Below, one piece after another: positions 17,153 to 26,762 of a DNA stretch of 57,723 nt. Below the pieces are notes generated by a model. It saw nothing but the letters and a program-made list of their open reading frames with translations, was not told the origin of the DNA and did not search any database. Position 1 is the first letter of the stretch; every line of letters starts with the position of its first letter. The stretch is from contig JAAELU010000199.1 in assembly GCA_024226255.1 (NCBI GenBank), positions 1 through 57,723 of the forward strand. Reading direction: 5' to 3'. The stretch is from a bacterium (lineage in GTDB: Bacteria > Actinomycetota > Acidimicrobiia > Spongiisociales > UBA5794). The position numbers and the translations under genes were made by a program.

Positions 17153-17652
17153 GTGAGGTGAATCGCCGGGGTTTCCTCTCCCGGGCATGGAAATTCGGTG
17201 TCTCCGCTATGGCGGCCGCCGGAGCTTGGACGTCGTGGGACGCCTTGCGGCCCCGCCTACCGGCCGGCTTTGGCAGTCGAATCAAGACGGTGGCGCCCGA
17301 AGCAGTTCCTGAGAACACCGTTATCGAAGTGCCCCAGGCACGAGCCTATCTGACGAAGATCGATGGCCAGGTCGTCGCCCTCTCCGAGGTGTGTTCTCAC
17401 CTCGGCTGCCGGGTGCCCTATTGCGATTCGTCGGGGCAATTCGAGTGTCCCTGCCACGGCTCCGTCTTCAACCGAGCAGGCGATTTTCTGTCCGGTCCGG
17501 CCCCCCGCGGCATGGACATGTACGCCACCGAAATCGTTGATGGCGTTGTGGAGATAAACACGGAGGAGTTCCTGACGGGAGCGCCTCCAGGGACCGAGAC
17601 GATCATTGAGCCCCCGAAGGGGCCCTCGTGCACGGAGTCAAGCCATGGCTGA
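17149..17652 (+). CDS. Rieske [2Fe-2S] protein
   Basis: A 167-aa protein with a Tat-type signal/anchor (NRRGFLSRAW) and the two Rieske boxes: C82-S-H84-L-G-C87 and C100-P-C102-H103-G-S. It transfers electrons from quinol to cytochrome c on the outer membrane face. It overlaps the next gene by 8 nt. Confidence 0.93.
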   Translation: MSEVNRRGFLSRAWKFGVSAMAAAGAWTSWDALRPRLPAGFGSRIKTVAPEAVPENTVIEVPQARAYLTKIDGQVVALSEVCSHLGCRVPYCDSSGQFECPCHGSVFNRAGDFLSGPAPRGMDMYATEIVDGVVEINTEEFLTGAPPGTETIIEPPKGPSCTESSHG

Positions 17653-18112
17653 ACGCGAATACGACGTAGAGCTCGAGAAATCCACTAATGAGTGGATGAA
17701 GTGGGGCTTTCTCATCATGCTCATCATGGTGGCGATCTTCCCCGTCTATCGGATCTATGAGCCGTCGGCCCGAGCCGATGCGCGCGACGTGCAGGCGGCA
17801 AGCCTTGTTGAACAGGGCAGCGCCATCTATTCACTCAACTGTGCATCGTGCCACGGCGCAATGGGTGAGGGTGGCGTCGGCCCGGCTCTCAACTCCAAGC
17901 AGTTCCTCACGTCGGCCGTCGATGACCAGATCAACGGTTTGATCGCGGTCGGGGTCCCCGGCTCGCAAATGAGTGCCTATTCCTTGGACTTCGGGGGCCC
18001 GTTGACCTCAGAGCAGATCGAAGCGATCACAGCGTTCCTGCGCAACTGGGAAGAGGAGGCCCCCGACTTCCCGGGTTGGCGTGATCCGCTCGGGCTCCTC
18101 GAGGGTAATTAG
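17645..18112 (+). CDS. Membrane-anchored monoheme cytochrome c of the bc operon
   Basis: A 155-aa protein with an uncleaved N-terminal TM (about 19-38) and a class I cytochrome c domain (CASCH at 66-70; probable Met ligand in GSQMSAY). Start at ATG 17645; the longer frame from 17606 lies inside the Rieske gene. It is the last gene of the operon and probably the cytochrome c1-like acceptor. Confidence 0.87.
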   Translation: MAEREYDVELEKSTNEWMKWGFLIMLIMVAIFPVYRIYEPSARADARDVQAASLVEQGSAIYSLNCASCHGAMGEGGVGPALNSKQFLTSAVDDQINGLIAVGVPGSQMSAYSLDFGGPLTSEQIEAITAFLRNWEEEAPDFPGWRDPLGLLEGN

Positions 18113-18149
18113 CCGCAAGCGCTTGAGGCCGGCCGAACAATCCGTTCCT

Positions 18150-18185
18150 GCGTAGATACAGGCCGATAGTGGCGGTGATCTACGC
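18150..18185 (+). terminator. Hairpin after the flavoprotein-bc operon
   Basis: Perfect 8-bp inverted repeat GCGTAGAT / ATCTACGC with a 20-nt loop, starting 38 nt after the operon stop. A second, weaker hairpin (ACCAC-TGAGT-GTGGT, 18217-18231) is followed by TCTTC. Nothing else is recognised in the 249-bp gap up to 18361. Confidence 0.4.
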
Positions 18186-18361
18186 AAGATCGAGGTCAGC
18201 CGACACGGCTCTGCGCACCACTGAGTGTGGTCTTCTAGCCGGTTATTGGTTAAGGCCGTAAGCCTCTGTCATCGTCCGTGCACACATGTTCAACTTGACG
18301 TGGACAGGTGTGGCCACTCTGTCGTCGCCGGGTAAGGGGACCCAGACTTGGAGCGCGACAA

Positions 18362-21300
18362 ATGTGGCCATTCAGCACCCTACGGTCAGGCGTCCGGCGG
18401 TTAGGGGTGGTCACCCTGGCCCTACTCACCGCTTTTGCATTTCTTGTCACCGCCGGCGCCCCGCCGGCGTTTGCTGTTGGGAACGAATCGTTCTCGGTGG
18501 ATGCACATAGTGACGGGGCGTGGGGCAATGACTTCATTGCTGATGCCACGATTACGTTGACGCGGGGCACCGACTCATGCTCGACGGTGGCCGATCAGTG
18601 GGGGAATTTCGGGTTCGACCTGCGCAGTTGTGAGGGGGGCGGTTCGATCGACCTGGCCGCCGGTGACCTGGTTTCGGTTACCGATGGGGTAACGACGAAG
18701 TTTCACACGATTACCGCGCTGGTCGTGATGGTCTTCGATCCTGAGGCCAATGTGGTCTCAGGTACCGCCGAGGTTGGCAGCGACGTGTTTGTCGACATCC
18801 ACGGCCAGCCCGATGCGGGGCGGACAGTTACTGCGACCGACGGCACTTGGACGACGGACTTTGATACTGCCGGCGATGGTGGGGCCACCTTCGATCTGGT
18901 GGCCGGCACTTCGGGTTATGCCAACCAGTGCGATCCCGAGAACGACTGCACCCAGCACGACTGGCGTGTCCCCAACCCGACCATCTCAGTGCGCATGGTC
19001 GAGCAAGAGATCCACGGCTACGAGTGGGAGCAGGCCGTTGATGTCACAGTCGAGATCGATGACCCTGCCACCACCCTGGTGAATCCAGATTGGACCGACA
19101 CGAAGCTGGCGCTGCCACCGGAGTGGGATCCCACGATGGGCTTCGTTCAGTTCCAGCCGTTCATCGATGACTTCGTCGTTGAGTCCGATTTCGTTGTCAC
19201 TATGACTCAGCTGGCGGTCACCAAGACGCACACAGTGACTTCTCTGACGGTGACGGGCATCGATGAGGTAGATGACATCGTTTCCGGCACTGGAGATGAG
19301 GGCTCCCCCATACAGGTCGACGCTTGGGACCAAATGGGGGCAGGAACGTCACGCAACGTAACAGTGGCGGGCGGAAGCTGGAGTGCCGATTTTGGTGCGG
19401 GCGTTGATACCTTCGATATTGCCCCGGACACCAGCGGAGAAGCCGCCCAATCGGACGGAGACGGGGATTCCACGCAATGGTCGTGGCGAGTTCCCAACCC
19501 GGCATTCTCCGTCGAAACTCCAGGCGAACTCTGGTCCATGAATGACGGTTGGGTAGCTGGCCGGACCGTGACGGTGACAGTCGATGAGGACGCCAACCCC
19601 GGCAACGGGTTCCTCTATCAGACGGCGACCACCGTCGAGAGCTGGGGACCTAGCCCTTGGGAAGCCGGCTGGAGCTTCAGCAACTTCCCCTTCACCATCG
19701 AGGCTGGGCGATATGTCATTGCAGATGATGGCATCGAGGTCGCCAAAGTTCTCCACGTTGTCGATCTGACAATCACTGACATCGATCCGGTCGACGACGA
19801 CATCAGCGGAACTGCTCCCGACGGCTCTTTCGTGAACGTTCACGCGTGCGATCAGGTCAACAGCTGCGAGGACTTGACTGTCCAGGCCGGCGGAGGCGGC
19901 ATCTGGTTCGCCGACTTCTCGATAGACATAGAGCCGTCATTCGGTGGCGCCGCCCAAATCTACGATGTTGATGGCGACTCCACCCACCGTGGCTGGCAAC
20001 TCCAGGAGCCGTACTTCGGAGTTGACGTCGCCAACGAAGAGATGTGGGCCACGAACTGGCCGGCCGGCGAGATCCTGACTTTCCAGGTATTCGCCGACGA
20101 CACGATGGGCGACCTGTTGTGGACCGACACGATGGAAGTATTCGGCACTCCGTGGCAGAACACCGAGGCCGGCTACCGGTTCTGGGGCGAGTTCGACATT
20201 GACGGCGGGCAGTATTTCACGGTGACCGACGGGGTGACGCCGAAGGATCTCGTCGTCAGCACCATCAGCATTGCCGAAGTGAATCCGGACGGCGACTACT
20301 ACTCAGGCACGGTCGATCCTGCGGTTCCGGCGGACGTCGGAGCGGAGGTCTGCGCCTGGGCGCGCATGCTCGGCGACTTGAACCAGGGTGTGGAGCTATG
20401 TGCCTTGCCTGACGAGGTGACCGGTGACTGGACCATCGACTTCAGCGGCATCGGCGACATAATCCCCGGTGACCATCTCGGCGTTAGCCAGCGCGATTCT
20501 GACAACGATGAGACCCACCACAGCTGGGGAGTTCCGCCGTGGATCTACATTGAGCTGGCAGAGCAGGATGAGGCCGGTGTTGACTTGTACCCCGATCGGG
20601 TCGGACTCGAGCAGTGGATCGGGCCCGTTGACATCTTCATCAACGACGTTGAAGTCATGTCCGACATCGTCACGTCCGGTGAATACATCCAAGTCGACCT
20701 CGATGTAGAAATCGGCCAGACGGTAAGGGTTGTCGATGGCCACGACGACAAGTCGCTTCTCATTGAGGAGCTGACGGTCGACAACGTCACGGCGTGGGAC
20801 GACCCTGTCCAACCGAGTACCGCGTTCGGCACGGCGGCGGTCCCCGACAACACCCGACAGATCCAGGTCACCGCCTCGGCCGACTACGGCTGGTGGACCG
20901 AGCGTTGGGTTCCAGTGATTTCGGAGCAATTCCAAGCAGACTTCGCCAATCCAGGGAACGGTTGGCGGGAATCTGAGATCGGCTACTTCGGCGAAGGTGG
21001 GGCCGACGACATTTACGTCGGTGGCGAAGTGCGTGCCAACCTGTGGGACTTCGACAATGACCAGGTGCAGGCCATCTGGCACTCCTGCAATCCGCGAATC
21101 ATCATCGTTCGTAACAACGATCGGATCGAAGCGGTCTGCTTCCCGGTCGGGTCTGAGCTCGTAATCGAGCTGGATGATCCAGCGAACGGGGTCGGCGTTG
21201 ACTGGGACAGTGGTGCCCCGGTAGTCGTGGAGCGCGATCCGGACAAGCCGTGGGAGACGTTGGTGGTGTTCGAGTTGGGCGACTACACGGCGCCCGACGA

Positions 21301-24300
21301 GGCCGTGGTGACAGCGACAGCTACGCCAGAAGAAGGAGATCCGGTAGTCGTCACAACAGAGGTGATTCCGTTCACGATCGACCTTGTCGATTCGGACAAT
21401 GACACGATTTCCGGCACGGCTCCCGAAGGGTCCGAGGTCTTGGTCGAGGCGAACGACAACTGGCGCTATCCGGTGGCCGACGCGACCAACACGTGGCTGG
21501 CTGACTTCTCCGAGCCGGGGGACCAACCGGGCGAGGAGAACCCTGTCGACCTTGGCCCCGGCAGCGAAGGTGGCGCCACGCTGCTCGACGAGGCCGGAAG
21601 TGCGACCACGATCGCATGGCGCATCTCCAATGCACAGTTCCAGGTGGCGCCGGCTGCCGGGTCGATTTGGGCCAATGAGTTTGAGTCGAATGGTGAGATC
21701 ACTATCACGATCGGCGCTACCGACTTTGGTCCGTATCCACTTGATGAGTGGGGCAACTTTGATGGCAACAACTATGGCCTCACCTTTGAGGTGCCGGCAG
21801 GCACGGACGTGACGATCGACGACGGCACCACTACTAAGACCCACACCGTCACGAATCTGGTAGTTACCGGTGTTGATCCAGTTACTGACGTTGTTTCTGG
21901 TAGGGCTGTTCCAGGTTCGTCGGTTGATGTGTGGGAGCACTGGGAAGGCAATCAGGTTTCTGTGGTTGCTTGTGACGACAGTGTTGAGTTCCCGTGTGAT
22001 GGTGACGAGCCGGGGACGTGGCATGCCGATTTCTCTGGTGTGTTTGATTTGGTCCCTGGCGTCAATGGCAACTCTGGCCAATGCGACGATGACAATGACT
22101 GCACCAACGCCGGGTGGTGGATCCCGAATGCGAGGTTCAACGTCTCACCGGCGGATGAGAACATTGGCGGCAACGAGTTCTTGGCGGACACGGAGTTGAC
22201 GATCCTGGTTGGTGGTGTTGCGGTTCCGGGCGGACCGTATTCGACTGACGGGGAGGGCAACTTCGGGATCGGGTTCGATCCGGCCGAGTTGGATCTGATG
22301 GCGGGTGATCTGGTTTCGGTGTCTGATGGCACGACTACCAAGACTCATACTGTCACTGAGTTGGTGATCACCGGGGTCGATCCCGGTACCGATGTGGTGT
22401 CGGGCATGGCTGAGCCCGGTTCGGCGGTCGATGTGTGGGTGCATGACACCGACTCCGGGTTGACGGTGACGGCGTGTGACGATTCGCCCGAGTTCCCCTG
22501 TGACGGGGATCCGGTGGGGACGTGGCATGCCGACTTCACGGCTCAAGTCGATCTGGTTGGCGGCAGTAACGGCAACTCGAGTCAGTGTGACACCGAGAAC
22601 GACTGCACCGACGCCGGGTGGTCGATTCCGAATGCAGCCTTCGGGGTGTATCCCGCTAATGATCGTATCGACGGGAGGGAGTTCCAGGCGTCCACCGAGC
22701 TAACGATTCTGGTCAACGGCGCGGCCATGCCTGGCGGCCCCTACTCGACCGACGAGTCGGGGAATTTCACCGCGGGTGGGGACGAGATCGTCTTCGATCT
22801 GGCGGCCGGTGATCTGGTGTCGGTGTCTGATGGCACGACTACCAAGCTGCACACGATCACTGAGTTGGTGCTGACAGGTGTCGATCCGGACACCGATGTG
22901 GTGTGGGGCACGGCTGAGCCGGGTTCGGCGGTCGATGTGTGGGTGCATGACACCGACGCCGGGTTGACGGTGACGGCGTGTGACGATTCGCCGGAGTTCC
23001 CCTGTGATGGGGATCCGGTGGGGACATGGCACGCTGACTTCACCGATCAGACCGACGTGGTGCCGGGCAGTAACGGCAACTCAGGCCAATGTGACGTTGG
23101 CAATGACTGCACCCATGCCGAATGGTCGGTACCGAATGCGCAGTATGGGGTGTATCCGGCTGCTGACCGTATCGACGGCCGTCAGTTCGCCGAGTCCACC
23201 GAGTTGACGATCCTGGTCAACGGTGTAGCGATGCCTGGTGGTCCGTATGCGACTGATGAGTGGGGCAACTTCACTGCCGGCGGGGATCCGATTGTGTTGG
23301 ATCTGGCGGCGGGTGATTTGGTGTCGATCTCTGATGGCACGACTACCAAGGTGCACACGGTCACTGAGCTGGTGATTACCGGTGTTGATCCGGTTACCGA
23401 TGTGGTGTCCGGTACCGCTGAGCCGGGTTCGATCGTCGACGTGTGGGTCCACGAAGCGGACGCCTGGCTGCAGGTGACGGCTTGTGACGACTCGCCGGAG
23501 TTCCCCTGTGATGGGGATCCGATGGGAACTTGGCATGCCGACTTCACTGCTCAGACCGACGTGGTGCCGGGTAGCAACGGCAACTCGGGCCAATGTGACG
23601 TTGACAGTGACTGCACCCACGCCGAATGGTGGGCGCTGAACCCAACATTCACGGTCGAGACGCCTACTTCAGTTTGGTCAAGTAACCAGGACTGGGAGCT
23701 CGGCGATACGATCACGCTGACCATCGCTGATCCCGGATTCCCGGGACCGCTGACCACAACCGTCGTCCCCAACGAAGGTGACCCAGAGAACCACGGATGG
23801 TATCTCGAGCTGGACGGCTTCGAAATCCAACCGGGCCATGTTGTCACGGTCACGGACGGTGAACACACGAAGGTCCTCACCGTCGTCGATCTCACCATCG
23901 AGGCCGTGAGCGGGGACGATGACACTGTCTCCGGTTGGCTGTTCGACGAGAACGGCGAACCGATGGCTGACGTTCCTGTCGAGGTCAACGTCGACAACGA
24001 GCACGGCAACTTCCACCGGGCGGCTGTCGTGCAGCCCGATGGTTACTGGGTCGCGGACTTCTCGGTGCCGGGAGACGGCGAAGGTGACGAAGCGCTGCCG
24101 GTTGAGATAGAGCCGAATACCGGCATTTCAGCCCAGGTGTTCGACGACGACGCGGATTCCACACATCGTGGCGACTGCTTCGAGTGTGACGGCGGTGAAT
24201 TCCAGATCGAGCCGATCGAGATCGAGCATGGCGACGTGCTGATCTCCGAGACGGACGGAACGCTCTGGCAGTACCGCCCCGAAACGGGCGAGCTAATCGA

Positions 24301-26260
24301 GCATCCGCTGCCATTTGGCGGCGTGTGGGACATTCAGTGGGTTTGGGGAGACACCCTATTCATCGCCAACTCCGGCGATGGCCTGCTGTGGGCTCTGCAC
24401 CTGCCGTCAGGCGAACTTGGGCCAATCGAAGATGATCTGTTCGGCTTCCCGATAGGGATGTCGATTCAGTCGTCGGACCCGGTTGGATGGAACCCGGAGG
24501 CGGCCTGGATCGCCGACGGCCAATCGGGAATCCTCCGTATGGACGACTCCGGTGTCACTCAGATTGTCGAGATCGAGGGGACCGACGGCATTGTGGTCGC
24601 CCCCGATGGGTCGGTGTACTTCACTGATCTGAGTGGATCGCTCTACGTGGTCGACGAGACTGAGCCTGGAAACTATCGAGAGGTTGTGCATGTTGAGGGC
24701 TACAGCCTCAACGGGCTGATCATGTTGCCAGACGGCAATGTCCTCGCAACGTCGATGGGTCCGGCGGCGCTGATCACGATCGACCCGAGCGACGGCTCGT
24801 TCACGGTGGACGAGTATCAGCAGATGTGGTCTCCGGAGGACTCGGCGATCGGCCGGACCGGTGAGATCTATGTCATCGATTCCGGGTACGTCAATAACTT
24901 CGGCGACGAGTCGGGGCTATTTGCTCGTGAGAGTGATGGCACGCTGGTCCAGCTGATCGACAACGACGACTTCCCGAACTTCGGCGACACCGTCGACGTC
25001 CTGGTGGTCGGACCGTGGGTGACGGCCACCAAGGAGGCCTCGCAGTCCGAGGTGTTCTTCCCGGGTGAACCAGTCACCTTCGATGTGACCGTCCACAACG
25101 GGTTGGGGCCCTTCGGCTTGATCAGCCTCGACGGCTTGGACGACACCGTCTCCGGCGACCTGATGGCCCTCGAGGGTTGTCTGGCGCAGGATCTGGCGTC
25201 GGGCGAGAGCTACACCTGCACCTACGAGCTATTCGTTGCGGGGGACGTGACCAACGAGGTCACGGCCCGCTGGGCGGATGAGTGGGGTGTGCACGGCGAG
25301 TCTGTGGCAAGCGCTGAGGTCCGCATGACCAACCCGGCAATCCTCATCGAGAAGATTGCCGCCAGCGAATCCGGTGCTGCCGGCGATGGGATCGCCGTCG
25401 AACCCGGCTCGATTGTGACCTGGCAATACGTGGTCACGAATGTCGGCGACGTCGGCCTGGGCGACGTTGTGGTCAGTGATCCCAGTGTCGGTGAGGTCTG
25501 TGCCGCGGCCGCTCTTCCAGTGGGCGACACCTTGATCTGCACCCATGAATCGGAAGCAGAATTGGGCTGGCACACCAACACCGGTGACGTTGTCGCCGTG
25601 GCTGTCGACGCGGATGGTGACGCCAAGACGATCGAAGCTACCGACGACAGCTCGTACATCGGAATGGCAACCTACGTGACAAGTTCGTCTCTGTGCCTCC
25701 TCGATAGTGGCGAGTTCCGTCTCAACTTCAAGAAGGACAAGAAGGCAGGATCCGGCTACTTCTCGGTCAACTCGACCAACCCGGGACAGTTCTACATGAA
25801 TGTGCTCGTGGCCAACGATGGGACTGGAGTCGGACTCGAGATTCCGTATCCGTTCGTGACGAAGGGGGCCAAGCCGCTCCACGTCTACGAAGGCATGTCA
25901 TCCGACGGCGATTGCCTTACCCCGATGGGCGAACTGGGGAGCTACCGATCCAAGATCAAGCTGCGGGACTATCAAGATACCAACGGAGATGGGATCGTCG
26001 GATTTGGGGATGTCTATATCCTCGAGGTGCCGGCAGACGAGGCGTTTGAGTTCGTCACGCTGCATCTCGACTACGGGCTGAAGAAGACGAAGGGCTGGGT
26101 CAAGGATGGCTCGGATGCCATCAACGACCCGGCGGTCAATCCGGATCTGGCAGGTGTCGAGATCCTCAACGGTACCGAGCATCGATTCATGGTGCGGCTG
26201 ACCGGCACGCCGATCGATGGCAGTGAGGGGGTCGTTCGGAACATCAACCGTTTCAAGTAG
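18362..26260 (+). CDS. Giant secreted repeat protein with propeller and DUF11-like domains
   Basis: A 2632-aa exported protein. The signal peptide ends near APPAFA (residue about 38). The start ATG at 18362 has GGAG 8 nt upstream. Residues about 40-1950 contain 11 beta-rich modules of 160-200 aa, each with a block like 'LVITGVDPVTDVVSGTAEPGS' (copies near 18718, 19240, 19766, 20260, 20773, 21370, 21855, 22360, 22864, 23367 and 23890). Many carry Cys pairs (ACDDSPEFPC, GQCD..NDC). Residues about 1955-2215 resemble an SMP-30/NHL-type beta-propeller, about 2220-2440 two DUF11-like Ig domains, and the C terminus has a Ca-binding loop DTNGDGIVGFGD. There is no LPXTG, no C-terminal TM and no sorting domain recognised, so it is probably released or attached non-covalently. 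A role in adhesion or matrix is inferred only. Confidence 0.8.
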   Translation: MWPFSTLRSGVRRLGVVTLALLTAFAFLVTAGAPPAFAVGNESFSVDAHSDGAWGNDFIADATITLTRGTDSCSTVADQWGNFGFDLRSCEGGGSIDLAAGDLVSVTDGVTTKFHTITALVVMVFDPEANVVSGTAEVGSDVFVDIHGQPDAGRTVTATDGTWTTDFDTAGDGGATFDLVAGTSGYANQCDPENDCTQHDWRVPNPTISVRMVEQEIHGYEWEQAVDVTVEIDDPATTLVNPDWTDTKLALPPEWDPTMGFVQFQPFIDDFVVESDFVVTMTQLAVTKTHTVTSLTVTGIDEVDDIVSGTGDEGSPIQVDAWDQMGAGTSRNVTVAGGSWSADFGAGVDTFDIAPDTSGEAAQSDGDGDSTQWSWRVPNPAFSVETPGELWSMNDGWVAGRTVTVTVDEDANPGNGFLYQTATTVESWGPSPWEAGWSFSNFPFTIEAGRYVIADDGIEVAKVLHVVDLTITDIDPVDDDISGTAPDGSFVNVHACDQVNSCEDLTVQAGGGGIWFADFSIDIEPSFGGAAQIYDVDGDSTHRGWQLQEPYFGVDVANEEMWATNWPAGEILTFQVFADDTMGDLLWTDTMEVFGTPWQNTEAGYRFWGEFDIDGGQYFTVTDGVTPKDLVVSTISIAEVNPDGDYYSGTVDPAVPADVGAEVCAWARMLGDLNQGVELCALPDEVTGDWTIDFSGIGDIIPGDHLGVSQRDSDNDETHHSWGVPPWIYIELAEQDEAGVDLYPDRVGLEQWIGPVDIFINDVEVMSDIVTSGEYIQVDLDVEIGQTVRVVDGHDDKSLLIEELTVDNVTAWDDPVQPSTAFGTAAVPDNTRQIQVTASADYGWWTERWVPVISEQFQADFANPGNGWRESEIGYFGEGGADDIYVGGEVRANLWDFDNDQVQAIWHSCNPRIIIVRNNDRIEAVCFPVGSELVIELDDPANGVGVDWDSGAPVVVERDPDKPWETLVVFELGDYTAPDEAVVTATATPEEGDPVVVTTEVIPFTIDLVDSDNDTISGTAPEGSEVLVEANDNWRYPVADATNTWLADFSEPGDQPGEENPVDLGPGSEGGATLLDEAGSATTIAWRISNAQFQVAPAAGSIWANEFESNGEITITIGATDFGPYPLDEWGNFDGNNYGLTFEVPAGTDVTIDDGTTTKTHTVTNLVVTGVDPVTDVVSGRAVPGSSVDVWEHWEGNQVSVVACDDSVEFPCDGDEPGTWHADFSGVFDLVPGVNGNSGQCDDDNDCTNAGWWIPNARFNVSPADENIGGNEFLADTELTILVGGVAVPGGPYSTDGEGNFGIGFDPAELDLMAGDLVSVSDGTTTKTHTVTELVITGVDPGTDVVSGMAEPGSAVDVWVHDTDSGLTVTACDDSPEFPCDGDPVGTWHADFTAQVDLVGGSNGNSSQCDTENDCTDAGWSIPNAAFGVYPANDRIDGREFQASTELTILVNGAAMPGGPYSTDESGNFTAGGDEIVFDLAAGDLVSVSDGTTTKLHTITELVLTGVDPDTDVVWGTAEPGSAVDVWVHDTDAGLTVTACDDSPEFPCDGDPVGTWHADFTDQTDVVPGSNGNSGQCDVGNDCTHAEWSVPNAQYGVYPAADRIDGRQFAESTELTILVNGVAMPGGPYATDEWGNFTAGGDPIVLDLAAGDLVSISDGTTTKVHTVTELVITGVDPVTDVVSGTAEPGSIVDVWVHEADAWLQVTACDDSPEFPCDGDPMGTWHADFTAQTDVVPGSNGNSGQCDVDSDCTHAEWWALNPTFTVETPTSVWSSNQDWELGDTITLTIADPGFPGPLTTTVVPNEGDPENHGWYLELDGFEIQPGHVVTVTDGEHTKVLTVVDLTIEAVSGDDDTVSGWLFDENGEPMADVPVEVNVDNEHGNFHRAAVVQPDGYWVADFSVPGDGEGDEALPVEIEPNTGISAQVFDDDADSTHRGDCFECDGGEFQIEPIEIEHGDVLISETDGTLWQYRPETGELIEHPLPFGGVWDIQWVWGDTLFIANSGDGLLWALHLPSGELGPIEDDLFGFPIGMSIQSSDPVGWNPEAAWIADGQSGILRMDDSGVTQIVEIEGTDGIVVAPDGSVYFTDLSGSLYVVDETEPGNYREVVHVEGYSLNGLIMLPDGNVLATSMGPAALITIDPSDGSFTVDEYQQMWSPEDSAIGRTGEIYVIDSGYVNNFGDESGLFARESDGTLVQLIDNDDFPNFGDTVDVLVVGPWVTATKEASQSEVFFPGEPVTFDVTVHNGLGPFGLISLDGLDDTVSGDLMALEGCLAQDLASGESYTCTYELFVAGDVTNEVTARWADEWGVHGESVASAEVRMTNPAILIEKIAASESGAAGDGIAVEPGSIVTWQYVVTNVGDVGLGDVVVSDPSVGEVCAAAALPVGDTLICTHESEAELGWHTNTGDVVAVAVDADGDAKTIEATDDSSYIGMATYVTSSSLCLLDSGEFRLNFKKDKKAGSGYFSVNSTNPGQFYMNVLVANDGTGVGLEIPYPFVTKGAKPLHVYEGMSSDGDCLTPMGELGSYRSKIKLRDYQDTNGDGIVGFGDVYILEVPADEAFEFVTLHLDYGLKKTKGWVKDGSDAINDPAVNPDLAGVEILNGTEHRFMVRLTGTPIDGSEGVVRNINRFK
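21629..23638 (+). repeat. Four tandem in-frame repeats (498 + 3 x 504 bp) within the giant gene
   Basis: Module starts at 21629, 22127, 22631 and 23135; the next module begins at 23639. The last three copies are exactly 504 bp (168 aa) and share long near-identical DNA stretches (for example around 22470-22530, 22975-23035 and 23480-23540). Flanking modules vary in length and sequence. This points to recent duplication or gene conversion of the central block. Confidence 0.85.
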
Positions 26261-26313
26261 GCAACCAAGCGGCAGCCGGTCTTGGTCACTCCGGCATAGT
26301 TGCTGTCCAATGC

Positions 26314-26339
26314 GGGGCCCGGGCGAAAGCCCGGGCCCC
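26314..26339 (+). terminator. Strong terminator of the giant gene
   Basis: GGGGCCCGGGC-GAAA-GCCCGGGCCCC: perfect 11-bp GC stem with a GNRA tetraloop, 54 nt after the stop. It also lies at the 3' end of the opposing PPOX remnant, so it may act in both directions. No T-run. Confidence 0.75.
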
Positions 26340-26358
26340 CCAGCGGGTTTCTGACCTC

Positions 26359-26762
26359 CTAAGTTGCCTCATGCGCAGCCCAACCGACAATTCGGTCAAC
26401 TGTGGTGACGGTGACGGCACCGTCCGGAGGGTATCCGCGGTAGTGGGGAGACTTGTCGGCCAACAGCTCCACCGCCCCTTCCCACACCGGACCGGTCTCG
26501 ACGATCGTGGCCGAGCCGTCGAGGCGAACCCACCACAGTTGCGACCGGTCGTCGTCGTACTCGTCGACCAGGAGCGAGACCCCGGATTGCCTGCGATGTT
26601 GGCGAGCCGCTTCAGAGCCTTGGAGCGTTTCGGTTTGTGGCCGATCGCTGAGTAAAGGGTGGTGCCGTCGCAAGCGAGGACAAGTGGCACGAGATGTGGG
26701 CTATTCGACGAGTCAACGGTGGCCGGCCGGGCGATCCGTGAGCGGTTCACTCGCTGCCACAT
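26359..26762 (-). pseudogene. F420/PPOX-class split-barrel oxidoreductase, frameshifted
   Basis: The N-terminal part starts at ATG 26762 (MWQRVNRSRIARPATVDSSN..., HKPKRSKALKRLANIAGNPG). The rest continues in another frame (GVSLLVDEYDDD, LWWVRLDGSA, SPHYRGYPPDGAV) to the stop at 26359. Joined, they match an actinobacterial PPOX-class F420-dependent family of about 135 aa. The break falls in a run of four C (26580-26583; GGGG on the coding strand), and one extra G would restore a continuous frame. It is therefore either a real -1 frameshift or a homopolymer sequencing error. Confidence 0.75.

Noticed and set aside
18113..18361. c-di-GMP or other riboswitch before the giant gene
   Set aside because: No GEMM-type conserved blocks could be matched; only simple hairpins are present.
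20396..22081. 561-aa minus-strand ORF inside the giant gene
   Set aside because: Antisense shadow of a GC-rich repeat gene; composition is His/Arg/Val-rich without domains.
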